A DNA stretch of 64,000 nt from Sphingobacteriales bacterium (GTDB lineage: Bacteria > Bacteroidota > Bacteroidia > Chitinophagales > UBA2359): contig CP064999.1 of assembly GCA_016700115.1 (NCBI GenBank), positions 1,054,001 through 1,118,000 on the forward strand. Reading direction: 5' to 3'. The position numbers and the translations under genes were made by a program. Under the pieces are notes generated by a model. That model was not told the origin of the DNA and searched no databases. It worked only from the letters and a program-made list of their open reading frames with translations. Shown here piece after piece: positions 37,374 through 48,300 of this stretch (its first letter is position 1; the number at the start of each line of letters is the position of its first letter).

Positions 37374-38455
37374 ACGTGAGGTTGGAAATTGGAGTCTTAT
37401 TTTACAAGGGATTAAGTGATATTAAGCAACAAATTGGATGGTGTTTGTGTAATTATTTTCGTTGTGGATAAAAACAGATGGTTTTTTATCTAAGTGTTGA
37501 TAGGCAATTAGAGCAGCCATAAAATGTGTAGCTGCGTTTTCCGGTTTGCGATGTCTTGTGTGTTCTAAATTGCAAACTGTTTTCAGAATATCATTTACCG
37601 ATTCAATCAATGCTCTTTTTTTACCGAGAGAGACATCTTTAGGCAAAGCGGGATATTGATTTTTACGGTTCTTCTTTGGTTTTAGGATAAGCTGTAAACC
37701 TTGTTTAACAAATTCGTCAAAGAGTTTGGTGTAATAGCCTTTGTCTCTTCGCACATTTGCCCTGCAAGTTGCCCAACAGATAGCGCAGCAAGTTGTGGTT
37801 ATTGTCTGCTACATTTCCAGCAGTAAACGCAAACTTAACAATTTCTCCGAATTGGTTGATGACTAAATGCAACTTCAAGCCAAAGAACCAACCTGTGGAG
37901 GTCTTACCTTTGGCAGCGATGTCTTTAAACACCCGATTTTGGCTTTGACGATATATGGCATACCGGTAATTTGGTTGCGTCTATGAAGTAACAGCCTGTT
38001 TTGAGGGCTTTTTCACATGAACGTAACATCCAAAGCACTAATACCGGCAAGCATTTGTGTATCAATGATAAAAAGTGCTTATAGCGGGGTGCTTTCGGAA
38101 AATAATGGTTAAATTCGCCCAAAATGAGTTGTTCATAGTAGTATTGAAAAGTTTTGTAACCGGATAATTGGTAAAATACAAGAATTGTGGCTATTTTCGA
38201 TGGACTTAAACCAAGCTTTCGTCCCCGAGGTTTATGACCCAAAATACAGTGTGATTGATTGCAGTTAGTATAGTCAAGCAATAAATCGTCAATCTCTATG
38301 TACAACGATACCAGTTTGTTTGTTATAACAAGAAGCATAAAGAATAGAGGGGTTGTTGGTTGGTGATTTTTTTCCAAACTCAAAATTATATCAACCACAA
38401 CCTCTTTTTTCTATTCCCCCCTATTATTTATCTAAATTTAATTCCAACCTCACGT
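37374..38455 (-). mobile_element. IS982-family insertion sequence (decayed)
   Basis: Perfect terminal inverted repeats ACGTGAGGTTGGAA at 37374-37387 and its complement at 38442-38455, enclosing ~1,080 bp, the usual length for IS982. The transposase gene on the minus strand is split by two frameshifts. No target duplication is visible. The right end directly abuts the copied 3' tail of the giant cupredoxin gene. Confidence 0.9.
37422..38398 (-). pseudogene. IS982-family transposase, two frameshifts
   Basis: The N-terminal part has GRKLGLSPSKIATILVFYQL followed by SGYKTFQYYYEQL, typical of IS982. The core reads GCYFIDATKLPVCHI, then STGWFFGLKLHLVINQFGEI and FTAGNVADNNHNLL, and the end carries KKRALIESVNDILKTVCNLEHTRHR (split here over two frames with the part before it). 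The frame changes near 37930 and near 37750. The usable start is probably the Met before LLVITNKLVSLY. It is inactive as read. Confidence 0.88.
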
Positions 38456-38496
38456 TCTTATACAGAGTTGAGTTGATGATCTTGCGGAATTAACCC
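38456..38496 (+). repeat. Direct repeat 2 flanking the 4.9-kb island
   Basis: A copy of the 3' end of the giant cupredoxin gene (33538-33578) with one mismatch in 41 bp, joined to the right end of the IS982 element and 45 bp before the folA stop codon. Confidence 0.85.
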
Positions 38497-38541
38497 AACG
38501 AAGTCAGGCAATGATTTGTCTGGTCTTACAATTCCGAAACA

Positions 38542-39057
38542 CTAATAATTTTTAACCTCCCCAATTCGCTCCCAAAGCGTAAAGGTGTAGGCATAAAGGT
38601 GCTTTTCGTCGGGAAAATTCGACTCGGAACTGACGAGCTGCCACTCGTCCGATTCAAAGTGGGGGAAAAAGGTATCTCCTTCAAGGGAGGTATGTATTTT
38701 AGTAAGATAAATCAAATGTGCATACGGTAGGGCGAGTCGGTAAATTTGTTCCCCTCCTATTACGAAGGCTTCGGTATCACCATTTTGCTGTGCTATTTGC
38801 AAAGCATGTTCAACCGAATTGGCGGTCAGGCAGCCCTCAAAAAGGGCTGTTTTTGAGCGGGTAACTACAATATTGGTTCTTTGGGGCAAGGGTTTTTTAA
38901 CGGCCACTTCCTGATAGGTTTTTCTGCCCATTATGACATGGTGATTCAACGTTGTTCGTTTAAAATAACGCATATCGTTAGGCAAATGCCAGGGCATTCC
39001 GCCGTCTTTACCAATCACGCCGTTTTCAGTAGCAGCAGCTATCAGTGATACTTTCAT
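38542..39057 (-). CDS. folA: Dihydrofolate reductase
   Basis: 171 residues, normal length. It reduces dihydrofolate to tetrahydrofolate with NADPH. Landmarks: VSLIAAATENGVIGKDGGMP, the Trp of MPWHLPND, the acidic active-site Asp of PNDMRYFKR, IMGRKTYQEV, and FVIGGEQIYRLALP (NADPH-binding GG). It lies 48 bp downstream of thyA on the same strand, the common arrangement, because ThyA produces the dihydrofolate that this enzyme recycles. A diverged scrap of its 3' end lies at 33676-33742. Confidence 0.97.
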   Translation of the reverse strand: MKVSLIAAATENGVIGKDGGMPWHLPNDMRYFKRTTLNHHVIMGRKTYQEVAVKKPLPQRTNIVVTRSKTALFEGCLTANSVEHALQIAQQNGDTEAFVIGGEQIYRLALPYAHLIYLTKIHTSLEGDTFFPHFESDEWQLVSSESNFPDEKHLYAYTFTLWERIGEVKNY

Positions 39058-39105
39058 GTTTTGGGTGTTTAAGGTTGTGAATTAAAGCAACCGTACCTGC
39101 TTAGA

Positions 39106-39900
39106 TTAGACAGCAATAGGCGCTTTGATACCCGGATGTGCGGTATAATTGAGCAATTCAAAATCGGAATATTGAAAATCAAAGAGATTGGTTACTGTCG
39201 GATTTAACCGCATTTCAGGAAGGGGGTAAGGAGTTCGGCTGAGTTGCAGGTTAACTTGTTCCAAATGATTGAGGTAAATATGAGCATCGCCAAAGGTATG
39301 AATAAATTCTCCGGGCTGCAGGTTGCTTACCTGTGCTATCATCAGAGTCAGCAAAGCATAAGAAGCGATGTTGAAAGGAACACCCAAAAAAATATCGGCG
39401 CTTCGCTGATATAACTGACAGGAAAGTCGGTTGTTGGCAACATAAAACTGAAACAGGCAATGACAGGGCGGTAATGCCATTTTTGGAATATCTGCAACAT
39501 TCCAGGCACTTACAATTAAGCGGCGGCTGTCGGGATTGGTTTGAATCAGCTTCATTAAATCTACGATTTGATCTATAGTCTGACCATCTGCACCTGTCCA
39601 GGAGCGCCATTGATGCCCATAAACCGGGCCAAGATTTCCGTGTTCATCAGCCCATTCGTTCCAGATACTGACTCCATTTTGGTTGAGGTATTCAATATTG
39701 GTATTGCCCTGTAAAAACCAAAGAAGTTCGTAAATAATTGATTTAAGGTGCAATTTTTTAGTGGTCAGTAATGGAAAACCTTCGGTTAAATCGAAGCGCA
39801 TCTGATGTCCAAAAATGCTGATGGTTCCGGTCCCGGTCCGGTCATTTTTCACCACACCTTGCTCAAGTACGGTTTTTAAAAGATGGTGGTATTGAAGCAT
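39106..39900 (-). CDS. thyA: Thymidylate synthase
   Basis: 264 residues, the exact length of the short bacterial form. It converts dUMP and methylene-tetrahydrofolate to dTMP and dihydrofolate. The catalytic Cys lies in ALPPCHCLFQFYV, the phosphate-binding Arg residues in NDRTGTGTISIFGHQMRFDL and SADIFLGVPFNIASYALL, and the nucleotide-binding His/Tyr in GDAHIYLNHLEQ. It ends in the conserved IKAPIAV. It forms an operon with folA. Confidence 0.98.
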   Translation of the reverse strand: MLQYHHLLKTVLEQGVVKNDRTGTGTISIFGHQMRFDLTEGFPLLTTKKLHLKSIIYELLWFLQGNTNIEYLNQNGVSIWNEWADEHGNLGPVYGHQWRSWTGADGQTIDQIVDLMKLIQTNPDSRRLIVSAWNVADIPKMALPPCHCLFQFYVANNRLSCQLYQRSADIFLGVPFNIASYALLTLMIAQVSNLQPGEFIHTFGDAHIYLNHLEQVNLQLSRTPYPLPEMRLNPTVTNLFDFQYSDFELLNYTAHPGIKAPIAV

Positions 39901-39956
39901 GTTTGCGATTGACGATTATTGATTTACGATCGAAAGAACCCACCCATAAATCATTT

Positions 39957-39999
39957 TTAGTTTTTCACTTTTCACTTTTAGTTTTTCACTTTTCACTTC
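39957..39999. repeat. Second heptamer (GTGAAAA-type) array
   Basis: On the minus strand this reads GAAGTGAAAAGTGAAAAACT and continues with AAAAGTGAAAAGTGAAAAACT. It is the same heptamer and the same CTAAAA variant as the array at 4680-4806, and it again starts right after a stop codon (GH3 gene, 40000-40002) in the sense direction. Confidence 0.85.
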
Positions 40000-42972
40000 T
40001 CAAACCCCTTTGCTTTTAGCCATAGCCTGATAAATGACATCGTGAATTTTGGTTCTGATATTGGCGCTATGCAGTTTGTTGTTGCTCATTTTTGGGTAGG
40101 TGCGGTTACTCAGAAAGATATAAATTAACTGATGTTCGGGGTCTGCCCATGCGCAGGTTCCGGTAAATCCGGTATGTCCAAAGGTTTTAAAAGAGGCTAA
40201 TTTGCTTGCGGGGTTAGAATATCTGCTGTTGGGTTCGGGTTTGTCAAAAATGAGTCCCCGGCGGCTGTTTCCATTCTGATAGGCGGTAAACAACTCAACG
40301 GTGCTTTGGTTAAAAAAACGTTCCCCGCCATAATGTCCTTTGTTCAAAAGCATCTGCATCAAAATAGCCAAATCGTTGGCATTGCTGAATAAGCCGGCAT
40401 GTCCGCAAACCCCTCCAAGCATTGCGCTGCCCATATCATGCACATATCCGTGAACTCGTTGTTGTCGCCATTTAGTATCGTTTTCACTCGGAACTATCCG
40501 GCGTTTGCTAAACCGGTCATGGGGGTTAAAACAAAGTGTATTTGTGCCGAGATGTGCATAAAACCTCTCGTTCAGATATTGATCGAGTGAAGTATTGGCA
40601 TAGCTTTCAAGCATTTTTTTGAAATAGAAAAACCCCAAATCGCTGTATTTGTATTCGCGATGAGGCAGCGACGAGTTCTTTATCGTTTCGTAAATCACAT
40701 CAATATAATCCTTTCGAAGAAATAAACCCTGTGCAACCGGTATTGAAAAAAGAGTATCCCGCATTGTTCTGTAGAGTTGTGCCCGGGTTGCAGGGTCTAA
40801 TGTTTTTTCGTAAAAAGGGATAAATGCTTCTAAGCCTGCTTCATGAATCAGAATATCGCGTATGCGGAGTTTGGCTTTGTTGCTGCCTGCTAATTCCGGC
40901 AAAAACTTACCTAAAGTGTCATAGAGTTCGATTTTACCTTTTTCGTACATTTCCATAAGACCCAAGGCCGTTGCCGCAATTTTGGTAATGGATGCAAGGT
41001 CATAAATGTCTGAGTCGTGAACCGGCACATCATTTCCATAAGTATGATAGCCGAACGATTTATCGTAAATGACTTTCCCATTTTTTGCAACTAAAATTTG
41101 ACAACCCGGAGTAGCTCCGTCTTTAATTGCTTTACGGGCAATACTGTCAATCGGTTCTAAATAACGGGCATTGATTCCCACGTCTTCGGGAATGGAGTAT
41201 TCAAGCCGGATTGAACCGGTCGTGTTTTCTCCTTTTCCATAATAGAATGAAGGGGAAGCGCTTACCGGTAGTTTGCCCTGCAAAGAGAATGCACCAAACA
41301 AGGCTTGTGCAGAAAGTAATTGCGTAGTTTTATTGTCTTCATAAGCAACGACAAGTGTTTCAAGTTGCTCAAAATTTTTAAGGCTATAGGGGCTGCCAAA
41401 CACGACCACCGTTACCTGAGCCGTTTTTTTCAACTTATTTATCAGGGCGATTGCTGCAGGTGGAATGCCATAATTTGCCGATGCTTTGTTGTTGAGCTTA
41501 TGAAGCCCGATGATTACATGCGAGAACCCTTTTAAATCTTCATATTTTTGATCAAATGTCTTTTCGGTATCTGAGGCTTTTAACGTATGATGCTCAATTT
41601 TAGCATACAGGTTCAACTTTTTCTGAAAATCGGTCATTGTAGTGGCTCCGATACTCAGACTTGCAATTGTTTTTTCTTCCAATTGTTTAAAAGGAATGAG
41701 TTGCAACTCGTTTCTGACCAGCGTTATAGCGCTTTTATACAATTTATTGATAAGCAGTTCTGCATTTGCGGTATTTAAGTCATTGCTAAGGTTTTCGGTT
41801 TTAATGGGTTCAAACTTATCTAATCCAACTTTGTATTTGGCTTTAAGTATTTTGCGAACCCGTGAATCTATCTCGGACTGAGTAATTTCACCTTTTGCAA
41901 TAGCATTTTTAATCTCATCAAAGGCTTTTCCGACATTTTCAGGATAAAGCAAAATATCATTCCCTGCCAGTAATGCTTTAACATCCAAAATACCGGGCGA
42001 AAAAAATTCGCTGACCCCTTTCATATTGAGCGCATCGGTAATGACCAAACCCTCGTATTTCATCTCTTTTTTAAGCAAATCGGTTACTACTTTTTTGGAC
42101 AGCGTAGTCGGCATTGTTTGAGTAACCGGTGGTTTCACTATTGAATTGTCTAATGCAGGGATTGATAAATGTGCAACCATCACCCCGCTTACCTTTTTGC
42201 TGATGAGTTCCTTGAAAGGGTAGAGTTCAATGTTTTTTAAATGTTCAATATTGTGATTAATGACCGGCAGTGAATAATGAGAATCTGAATTTGTATCCCC
42301 ATGCCCGGGAAAATGTTTGGCGCAAGCCATTACACCATTGGCTTCCATCCCTTCCATATAGGCTATGCCTTTTCTGGCCACATTGTATTTGTCCTCTCCA
42401 AATGACCGGTCGTAAATGACCGGGTTGTTGGCATTATTGTTTACATCAATCACCGGAGCCATATTCATCTGAATCCCCACTCTTCTGCACTGACGGGCAA
42501 TCTCCACGCCCATTTCATACAACAGGTTATTGTCCTGAATAGCACCAAGGGTCAGTTGTTTAGGAAATTTGAGCGTATTTTCCAACCTCATACCTAATCC
42601 CCACTCCCCGTCTATAGCTATTAGCAAGGGCGTTTTTGAAGCTGCCTGATATCTGTTGGTGAGTTCTGCTTGTTTTAGAGGCGTTCCCTGAAAAAAAATC
42701 ATTCCTCCGATGTGGTAGTTTTCAATCAGGTATCTGATTGCTGTTTCATGTGTATCGTCTTTATTTGAAAAAGCTGCCACCATAAACAATTGCCCGATGC
42801 GCTCTTCAGGGGTCATTATTTGCATTTGCTGCTCAACCCAATCCGTTTGCCTCCATAATCCTTCTAAATGTGTAACATTTCCTGTTAAGGTGTTATGCAA
42901 ATTGTCTGGTACCCAGAATATCAACATCAGGGCAAATGACAACCGAAAAAGGAATTTTAAAAAAGAAGGCAT
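40000..42972 (-). CDS. GH3 beta-N-acetylhexosaminidase / class C beta-lactamase-fold fusion
   Basis: 990 residues. The N-terminus has a membrane or signal segment (LFRLSFALMLIFWVP). Residues ~50-390 are a glycoside hydrolase family 3 domain of the NagZ type: KHFPGHGDTNSDSH, with the nucleophile Asp in GLVITDALNMKG. A C-terminal GH3 subdomain follows to ~600. Residues ~610-980 are a serine-hydrolase (beta-lactamase class C/PBP4-like) domain with SITK (~residue 662), YSDLGF (~777) and HTGFTG (~932). The fusion is known in Bacteroidota and is thought to act on peptidoglycan fragments in the periplasm. It stands alone between thyA and the dioxygenase gene. Confidence 0.93.
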   Translation of the reverse strand: MPSFLKFLFRLSFALMLIFWVPDNLHNTLTGNVTHLEGLWRQTDWVEQQMQIMTPEERIGQLFMVAAFSNKDDTHETAIRYLIENYHIGGMIFFQGTPLKQAELTNRYQAASKTPLLIAIDGEWGLGMRLENTLKFPKQLTLGAIQDNNLLYEMGVEIARQCRRVGIQMNMAPVIDVNNNANNPVIYDRSFGEDKYNVARKGIAYMEGMEANGVMACAKHFPGHGDTNSDSHYSLPVINHNIEHLKNIELYPFKELISKKVSGVMVAHLSIPALDNSIVKPPVTQTMPTTLSKKVVTDLLKKEMKYEGLVITDALNMKGVSEFFSPGILDVKALLAGNDILLYPENVGKAFDEIKNAIAKGEITQSEIDSRVRKILKAKYKVGLDKFEPIKTENLSNDLNTANAELLINKLYKSAITLVRNELQLIPFKQLEEKTIASLSIGATTMTDFQKKLNLYAKIEHHTLKASDTEKTFDQKYEDLKGFSHVIIGLHKLNNKASANYGIPPAAIALINKLKKTAQVTVVVFGSPYSLKNFEQLETLVVAYEDNKTTQLLSAQALFGAFSLQGKLPVSASPSFYYGKGENTTGSIRLEYSIPEDVGINARYLEPIDSIARKAIKDGATPGCQILVAKNGKVIYDKSFGYHTYGNDVPVHDSDIYDLASITKIAATALGLMEMYEKGKIELYDTLGKFLPELAGSNKAKLRIRDILIHEAGLEAFIPFYEKTLDPATRAQLYRTMRDTLFSIPVAQGLFLRKDYIDVIYETIKNSSLPHREYKYSDLGFFYFKKMLESYANTSLDQYLNERFYAHLGTNTLCFNPHDRFSKRRIVPSENDTKWRQQRVHGYVHDMGSAMLGGVCGHAGLFSNANDLAILMQMLLNKGHYGGERFFNQSTVELFTAYQNGNSRRGLIFDKPEPNSRYSNPASKLASFKTFGHTGFTGTCAWADPEHQLIYIFLSNRTYPKMSNNKLHSANIRTKIHDVIYQAMAKSKGV

Positions 42973-43152
42973 AGCTGTCCAGATTTACACAAGTCCAAAT
43001 ACTTGATAAAAAGTTGCATTTAATAGGGCACAATATAAACAGAAATTATACCTGTAACGAAAATTACAGCTAAAAAATATGCCTGAAGCGGGAAAAAACA
43101 GGGATAATCAGTTGCCGGGTTTTACCTGAATCTGACTCATCAAACCCTTTCT

Positions 43153-44145
43153 CTACTTTTGTAAATATGCCGAAGATAAAACCTCAGTTTGTGCTTTTTT
43201 ACCCCATTCGCTTTTTTCGGTTTCTGTCCAAATTGCGGGGAAAAAAATAATATTTTGGTTTTTAGGGGGAAGGTATTTCTGCCAATTTGTTCCGCCTGTT
43301 GCAGCAATATCTTCGGGATTTCGTTGCAAATATCGCACTGCCGACTTATAGTGCATCAAAGGCCAAAGAACGTTGGCGTGATGATCAAACAATCTCAACT
43401 GCTCAATCAAAGCCGGAAATTCCTGCTCTTTTTCCGGCAGCCTCCTATAAGTTTGCCACACATTCCGGGTAGCGTGGTGATGTGCTGTTTCTAAAAACAA
43501 GGCATTATACTTTTGCTCAAACTGCTTAAGGGTCAGTGTTTTTTTCCCGGTTGCCAATTCGCTTGCCCCTTGTTTCCAGTATAAAAGCTCCATTTTTTCT
43601 TCGACTCCGGTATCGGGTAAAATCTGTCCTCGGGCCGCCAATGCAACAAGGTTATCCAAATCCGTAGCGTAGAACTCAATCAGCCGGTATTGAGCTGATT
43701 GAAAACCGCTTGCCGGAAGTAACGACATCCTGAATTTTAGAAACTGCTCCTTATCCATGCCGTTAATCATAATCTCGAACGATTTGATCAGCGAATCGAA
43801 ATAGCTGTTTACCCGTTGAAGGTAATTGGTAAACTCTTCGGCATTGAGCGGAGAAGCGGCATCGGTTATTTCTTTCAGGGCATTGACAATCAGTTTAAAA
43901 TAAAGCTCAGTAATCTGGTGGTAAATAATAAAAATCACCTCGTCTTTAAAAGGAGTGATGGGGCGTTGAAGATGCAGCAATACATCTAAGTTGATATAGT
44001 CCCAATACGTAAGAAAATCATCATACAGAAGTCCATCCAAATAGGAGCGAAGGTCTTGGCCCATCGCTTCATATTTAGCCTCTAACTGTTTGATGCGGTT
44101 TACTATATCCGGTGGAAGGCTGTTAGTCTGAGATGCATCAAACAT
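43153..44145 (-). CDS. Tryptophan 2,3-dioxygenase family protein
   Basis: 330 residues. It has the haem-dioxygenase signature: YWDYINLDVLLHLQRPITPF, DEVIFIIYHQITELYFKL, FLKFRMSLLPASGFQSAQYR and, near the end, ATGGTNWQKYLPP. It opens the indole ring of tryptophan to N-formylkynurenine, the first step of the kynurenine route. It belongs to the longer Bacteroidota form, which lacks some residues of the classic KynA (for example YHQITELYF for the usual HQxYELWF), so exact substrate use should be taken with care. No other kynurenine gene is next to it. Confidence 0.88.
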   Translation of the reverse strand: MFDASQTNSLPPDIVNRIKQLEAKYEAMGQDLRSYLDGLLYDDFLTYWDYINLDVLLHLQRPITPFKDEVIFIIYHQITELYFKLIVNALKEITDAASPLNAEEFTNYLQRVNSYFDSLIKSFEIMINGMDKEQFLKFRMSLLPASGFQSAQYRLIEFYATDLDNLVALAARGQILPDTGVEEKMELLYWKQGASELATGKKTLTLKQFEQKYNALFLETAHHHATRNVWQTYRRLPEKEQEFPALIEQLRLFDHHANVLWPLMHYKSAVRYLQRNPEDIAATGGTNWQKYLPPKNQNIIFFPAIWTETEKSEWGKKAQTEVLSSAYLQK

Positions 44146-44224
44146 GAAAATAGCTGTTTAAAAAGGTGATTGTTTAAGTTAATAATACCAACAGTTGTCC
44201 TATGATACGGAATTTATCTGATGT

Positions 44225-44824
44225 CTAAAATAGAACGCCTGCCCGAAGCCCTGCAAATGATTTGCGCAGCGTAACATCGCCCGAATCTTTAGCCACATTC
44301 ATCAAACCATTGTCTATATGAAAGGCCGCAAAAAAACTTGTTCCTTCGCTGATTTCAAATTCTGTACCGGCATTGACGGTGAGAGACACATTAAATATTG
44401 AAAACTCGTCATTTGCTTTAATATTGTCCACCTTTCTTTGAACCGCAACTCCGGGAGTAAATCCCACCTGACCATAGGGTGTGAATTTGCCAAACTGATT
44501 GGTTTTCAATTTCAATGTCAAAGGAATATTTACATAAACCAAATTTGTGTTCACCTCGCCAAGAATTGTTTGGGTATTTGCCCCTCCATGCTCGGCAAAA
44601 ATTCCGGTCGAAAGTGCATAACGCTCTGCAAATCCAATATCAACAACAAGCCCGTAATTTACCCCAAACTTGTTGTCCGTTTGGGTAAATCCCTGACCGT
44701 CATTAAACTTCATCCAGCTGAATCCCGGAGTAACACATAAGCCCAAACGAATATTTTGTGCGTTTACAAGGCTTGAAAAACCCAAAAGAAACAGGATCGA
44801 AAACAAAAAGGTACGCATTTTCAT
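44225..44824 (-). CDS. Outer-membrane beta-barrel protein (PorT-like)
   Basis: 199 residues from the ATG at 44824, just before a signal peptide (MRTFLFSILFLLGFSSLVNAQ); an in-frame start at 44920 would put 32 odd residues in front. The mature part is an eight-strand-type barrel pattern: IRLGLCVTPGFSWMKFNDG, NYGLVVDIGFAERYALSTGI, LVYVNIPLTLKLKT, FTPYGQVGFTPGVAV. It ends in a Phe (LRAGVLF). It fits the common Bacteroidota barrel families. The ligand is unknown. Confidence 0.82.
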   Translation of the reverse strand: MKMRTFLFSILFLLGFSSLVNAQNIRLGLCVTPGFSWMKFNDGQGFTQTDNKFGVNYGLVVDIGFAERYALSTGIFAEHGGANTQTILGEVNTNLVYVNIPLTLKLKTNQFGKFTPYGQVGFTPGVAVQRKVDNIKANDEFSIFNVSLTVNAGTEFEISEGTSFFAAFHIDNGLMNVAKDSGDVTLRKSFAGLRAGVLF

Positions 44825-45329
44825 AAGAAAGTAATATTGAATGATTAAATAATAAAGCAATTTACACAAACAAACTTTACCCCCGTGAACAAGGGGTAAA
44901 TATCGGAATATTTTTGACATATCGGTTTGCTTATAGTCACGTCAGCTGTTTTTTAATAACGGAAAGCACCAAAGTTCGGATGGAAACATCAAAAGCATAG
45001 TCAAAAGAGCCATAAAATACGTGAATGAAATAAACAGGTTCCGTCCATAAGGTTGCGAAAAGAGGGTTTTGAACTCGTTTCTCCGGTTGTTTCTGCTACT
45101 TGCATACCCCCGCAGATGATTGAAACCCCGCCTAAAAAACAATAAACAAAGGTTTATATTGATAAATATTCTTACCTTGTACTTCTCATCTATAGTTGAA
45201 AGAATATTTTTGAGCGGCAAACATAATATATGCAACAAAAAAGATACGCATCCCGACTACTGTATGTCGTAACCGGTGAAAGTTCCCTGAAATAGCAAAT
45301 CAATACCTCAACACTATAAAAACGTTCCG
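44825..45329. other. Divergent intergenic region, ~500 bp
   Basis: It separates the barrel gene (-) from the FG-GAP gene (+). A 98-codon minus-strand frame (44942-45238) has no family features and is probably chance. TTACCTTG near 45172 resembles a -7 box for the rightward gene but lacks the final TTTG form. CCCCGTGAACAAGGGG (44881-44896) is a small dyad. Confidence 0.4.
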
Positions 45330-48300
45330 ATGAAAGCCATCCAAACTATCCGATTAGTACTTGTTGTTTCCCTGTTGTTTGTTGTACAGATGACTGTTGT
45401 CAATGCACAAATCAGCTTCTCCCCGGAAAAGGTGATCGCCCATTCGGAGATTGTTCTTCCAACTACTATTAAAGCCGCCGACCTTACCGGCAACGGGTAT
45501 TTAGATATTATTGTGCTTTCAGAGCATGAACAAAAGTTGTCATGGTTTAAAAACAATGGGGGGAATGATTATGAGAAAGTGGAACCAATTGTGTCGGAAG
45601 AAACTATGTTGTCAGGTACTTTTAGAAACTTTTATTTCGCCGATTTTGATGCCGATGGAGACCAAGATTTACTTGTGCTTTCCGGTACGGGATTATATTG
45701 GTTGCCGAATGAAGGTGCTGGCAGTTTTGATTTACCACAATTCATTATAGGATTTGCCGCCCCTCCCCAAATAGTTGACTTTAATGCAGATGGATATCCC
45801 GACATAATCACCCTTATTTCAGGCAATATCGTTTGGCTTGTCAACGACGGAGCAGGTAACTTTGCCGCACCACAAATATTGGTCAGTGCTGCTCCTACCG
45901 ATTTTGTAACCACAGCAGATATTAATGGAGATGGTTTTTTAGATCTTTTAGCGGGTAATATATCGTTGCCCGGTAGTGGTTTGAGTTTTGTTTGGTATGC
46001 CAACGATGGTGTCGGAAACTTTGGCACACAACAGGCAATAAGCATACCTCCTTATAGTGAAACAAAGTTTCAAGCAATTGCCGATTTGGACAACGACGGC
46101 GATTTGGATTTAGTATTTTCCTATTCAGTATATGGATCTGAACTTTTTGATCACACGTTAAATTTAGCTTGGCTGCAAAACGATGGTACCAGCAATTTCG
46201 GCGCACCTCATATCATACGGACATATGACCAACCTGTTTGGTACGAACCTTCGGCACACCATTTGACCGATTTTCAAATAATTGATTACAACAATAACGG
46301 CTTTTTGGATATCCTATATTTGACTGTATGGGGGGGATTTGAATCATTTAACTATTCTGTATTTTCTGTGTGGTATAACAACGGCAGTAATTTATATACT
46401 ACAAGCGTTAACTCATCTATCGGGTTTAGCGATTGCATAGACCATACTTTTTATGCCGCCGATTTTGACAACAACGGTTCGGTTGATTTGGCAAGCGCAA
46501 AAGTTCAAAAAGACCATGTGATTGTTATTCCTACAGGGTTGCCTGTAATAAACCTAGTAAATACTCAGGAAGCCAAACATATTGAATATTTTGAACTTTC
46601 AGACATTAATAACGACAATAGCCTTGATGCGGTTTTATTGAGTCAGTATCAAAGGGAAGCTGTAGAAGATGTAGATGTATATACGGGTGATTTGTATTGG
46701 AGGTCAAACGATAATTCGGGAAACTTCCTAACGAATAATTCAATTTATGATTATTCGTGTGACATGTTTAACGCTACTCACAAAAACATATTATGTGCTG
46801 CCGATTTTACCGGAGATGGGGCAATTGATTTTGTTTTTCAAGAAGGAGATGGAACTGTGATGTTTCTTGAAAATTATGGAGGTGGAAGCTTTTCGAATGG
46901 AAATGGATCTGAAATTGATTTATATACAGCCAGTTACTCCGGTGCTCACGCCGTTGATATAGACAATGATGGCGACTTAGACTTGTTGTGTTATAATACA
47001 ATAGATGTAGATAGTTACACGATTTGGTATCGTAATGACGGTTTCGGAGGATTTTCAGAACCTGATTACCTATACTACATGCCTTATGAATTGTATGTTT
47101 ATGATCCCTTCCTATCTGCTAACCTTGTTGTCGATATCAATAATGATAACTTACCCGACTTAATTTCGAGCGGAAACCCATTTTATTGGGTTGCCAATCT
47201 GGGGGATACAGACTTTTCACCCTTTCAAGTAGAATTTGGTCCTATGCAATTAATTGGCTATGATGTATTCGACCGGAAAACTGCCGACCTCAACGGCGAT
47301 GGCAATATTGATATTATAGGGCGCAACCTATCCGGCGAAACGGTTTGGTTGGAAGGAGACGGGAACGGCAACTTTACAGTGCCGGTCGTAATACCAACCA
47401 TTACCAATACTATAGTAGCCCTCGAAGACATAGACATTGATGGCGATATAGATATAGTAACCGGCAGCAACAATCAACTCAACTGGCACACCAACAACGG
47501 AAACGCATTGTTCTCAACTGCTCAATTTATAGCCAATGCCACGCCCGATATGACCTACCTATCCGATTTGGTGAGAGTGGGCGATATAGACAGCGATGGT
47601 GATTGGGATATTGCCGTTGTTTGTAAAGCAAATGGTTCGCCGGCAAACAAAATTGTTTGGTATGAAAACACCAACCTCACTTCAGGCGAACCGCTCATGC
47701 CTATTGCTGAATTTACCACTTTCCCCTCTCCTGTCGCTAACCCCGATACGCTCACTATCTGTCAAGGGCAGCCCGTTCAGTTTTTCAATCAGTCACAAAA
47801 CAGCAATGCCTTTTGGTGGGACTTCGGCAACGGAGCTTCCTCCACAAACGCCAATCCTACTTACACCTACCCAGAACCCGGAACCTACAACGTTGAACTC
47901 ACCGCCTATAACAACCTGCCTTATAACTGCGAAGCAAATGCAGGGGAGTTGGTATTTAATAATAGTTTTCCTTTAAAAGTGGACTTAACGGGTTACAACA
48001 ATAGCCCCGATTTTGCAACAATAGTGATAGTCAGGGACAAGGCAACCAATGCGGTTATACAAACATTTATTCCCCCTCTGAGTGAAGCAGACCAATTTGC
48101 TTTGGGAGATCACTATCTAAATGTTACACTTAATCAGCGAATTATAGAGGCATATAACATACTTCTGACAGGGGCGGTTATTGACCCCTCAGAAGATTCC
48201 TTCCCTCCGCCCGGTTTTACCTGCATAGATTATGAAACATTTGAACCTTGTGAAATCATCAATTTTGAAGCCGATGTTATCTTCAATGGAGATATTGGCT

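Noticed and set aside
44942..45238. 98-codon minus-strand frame between the barrel gene and the FG-GAP gene
   Set aside because: No recognisable domain, unusual residue mix and no promoter or start context; likely chance.
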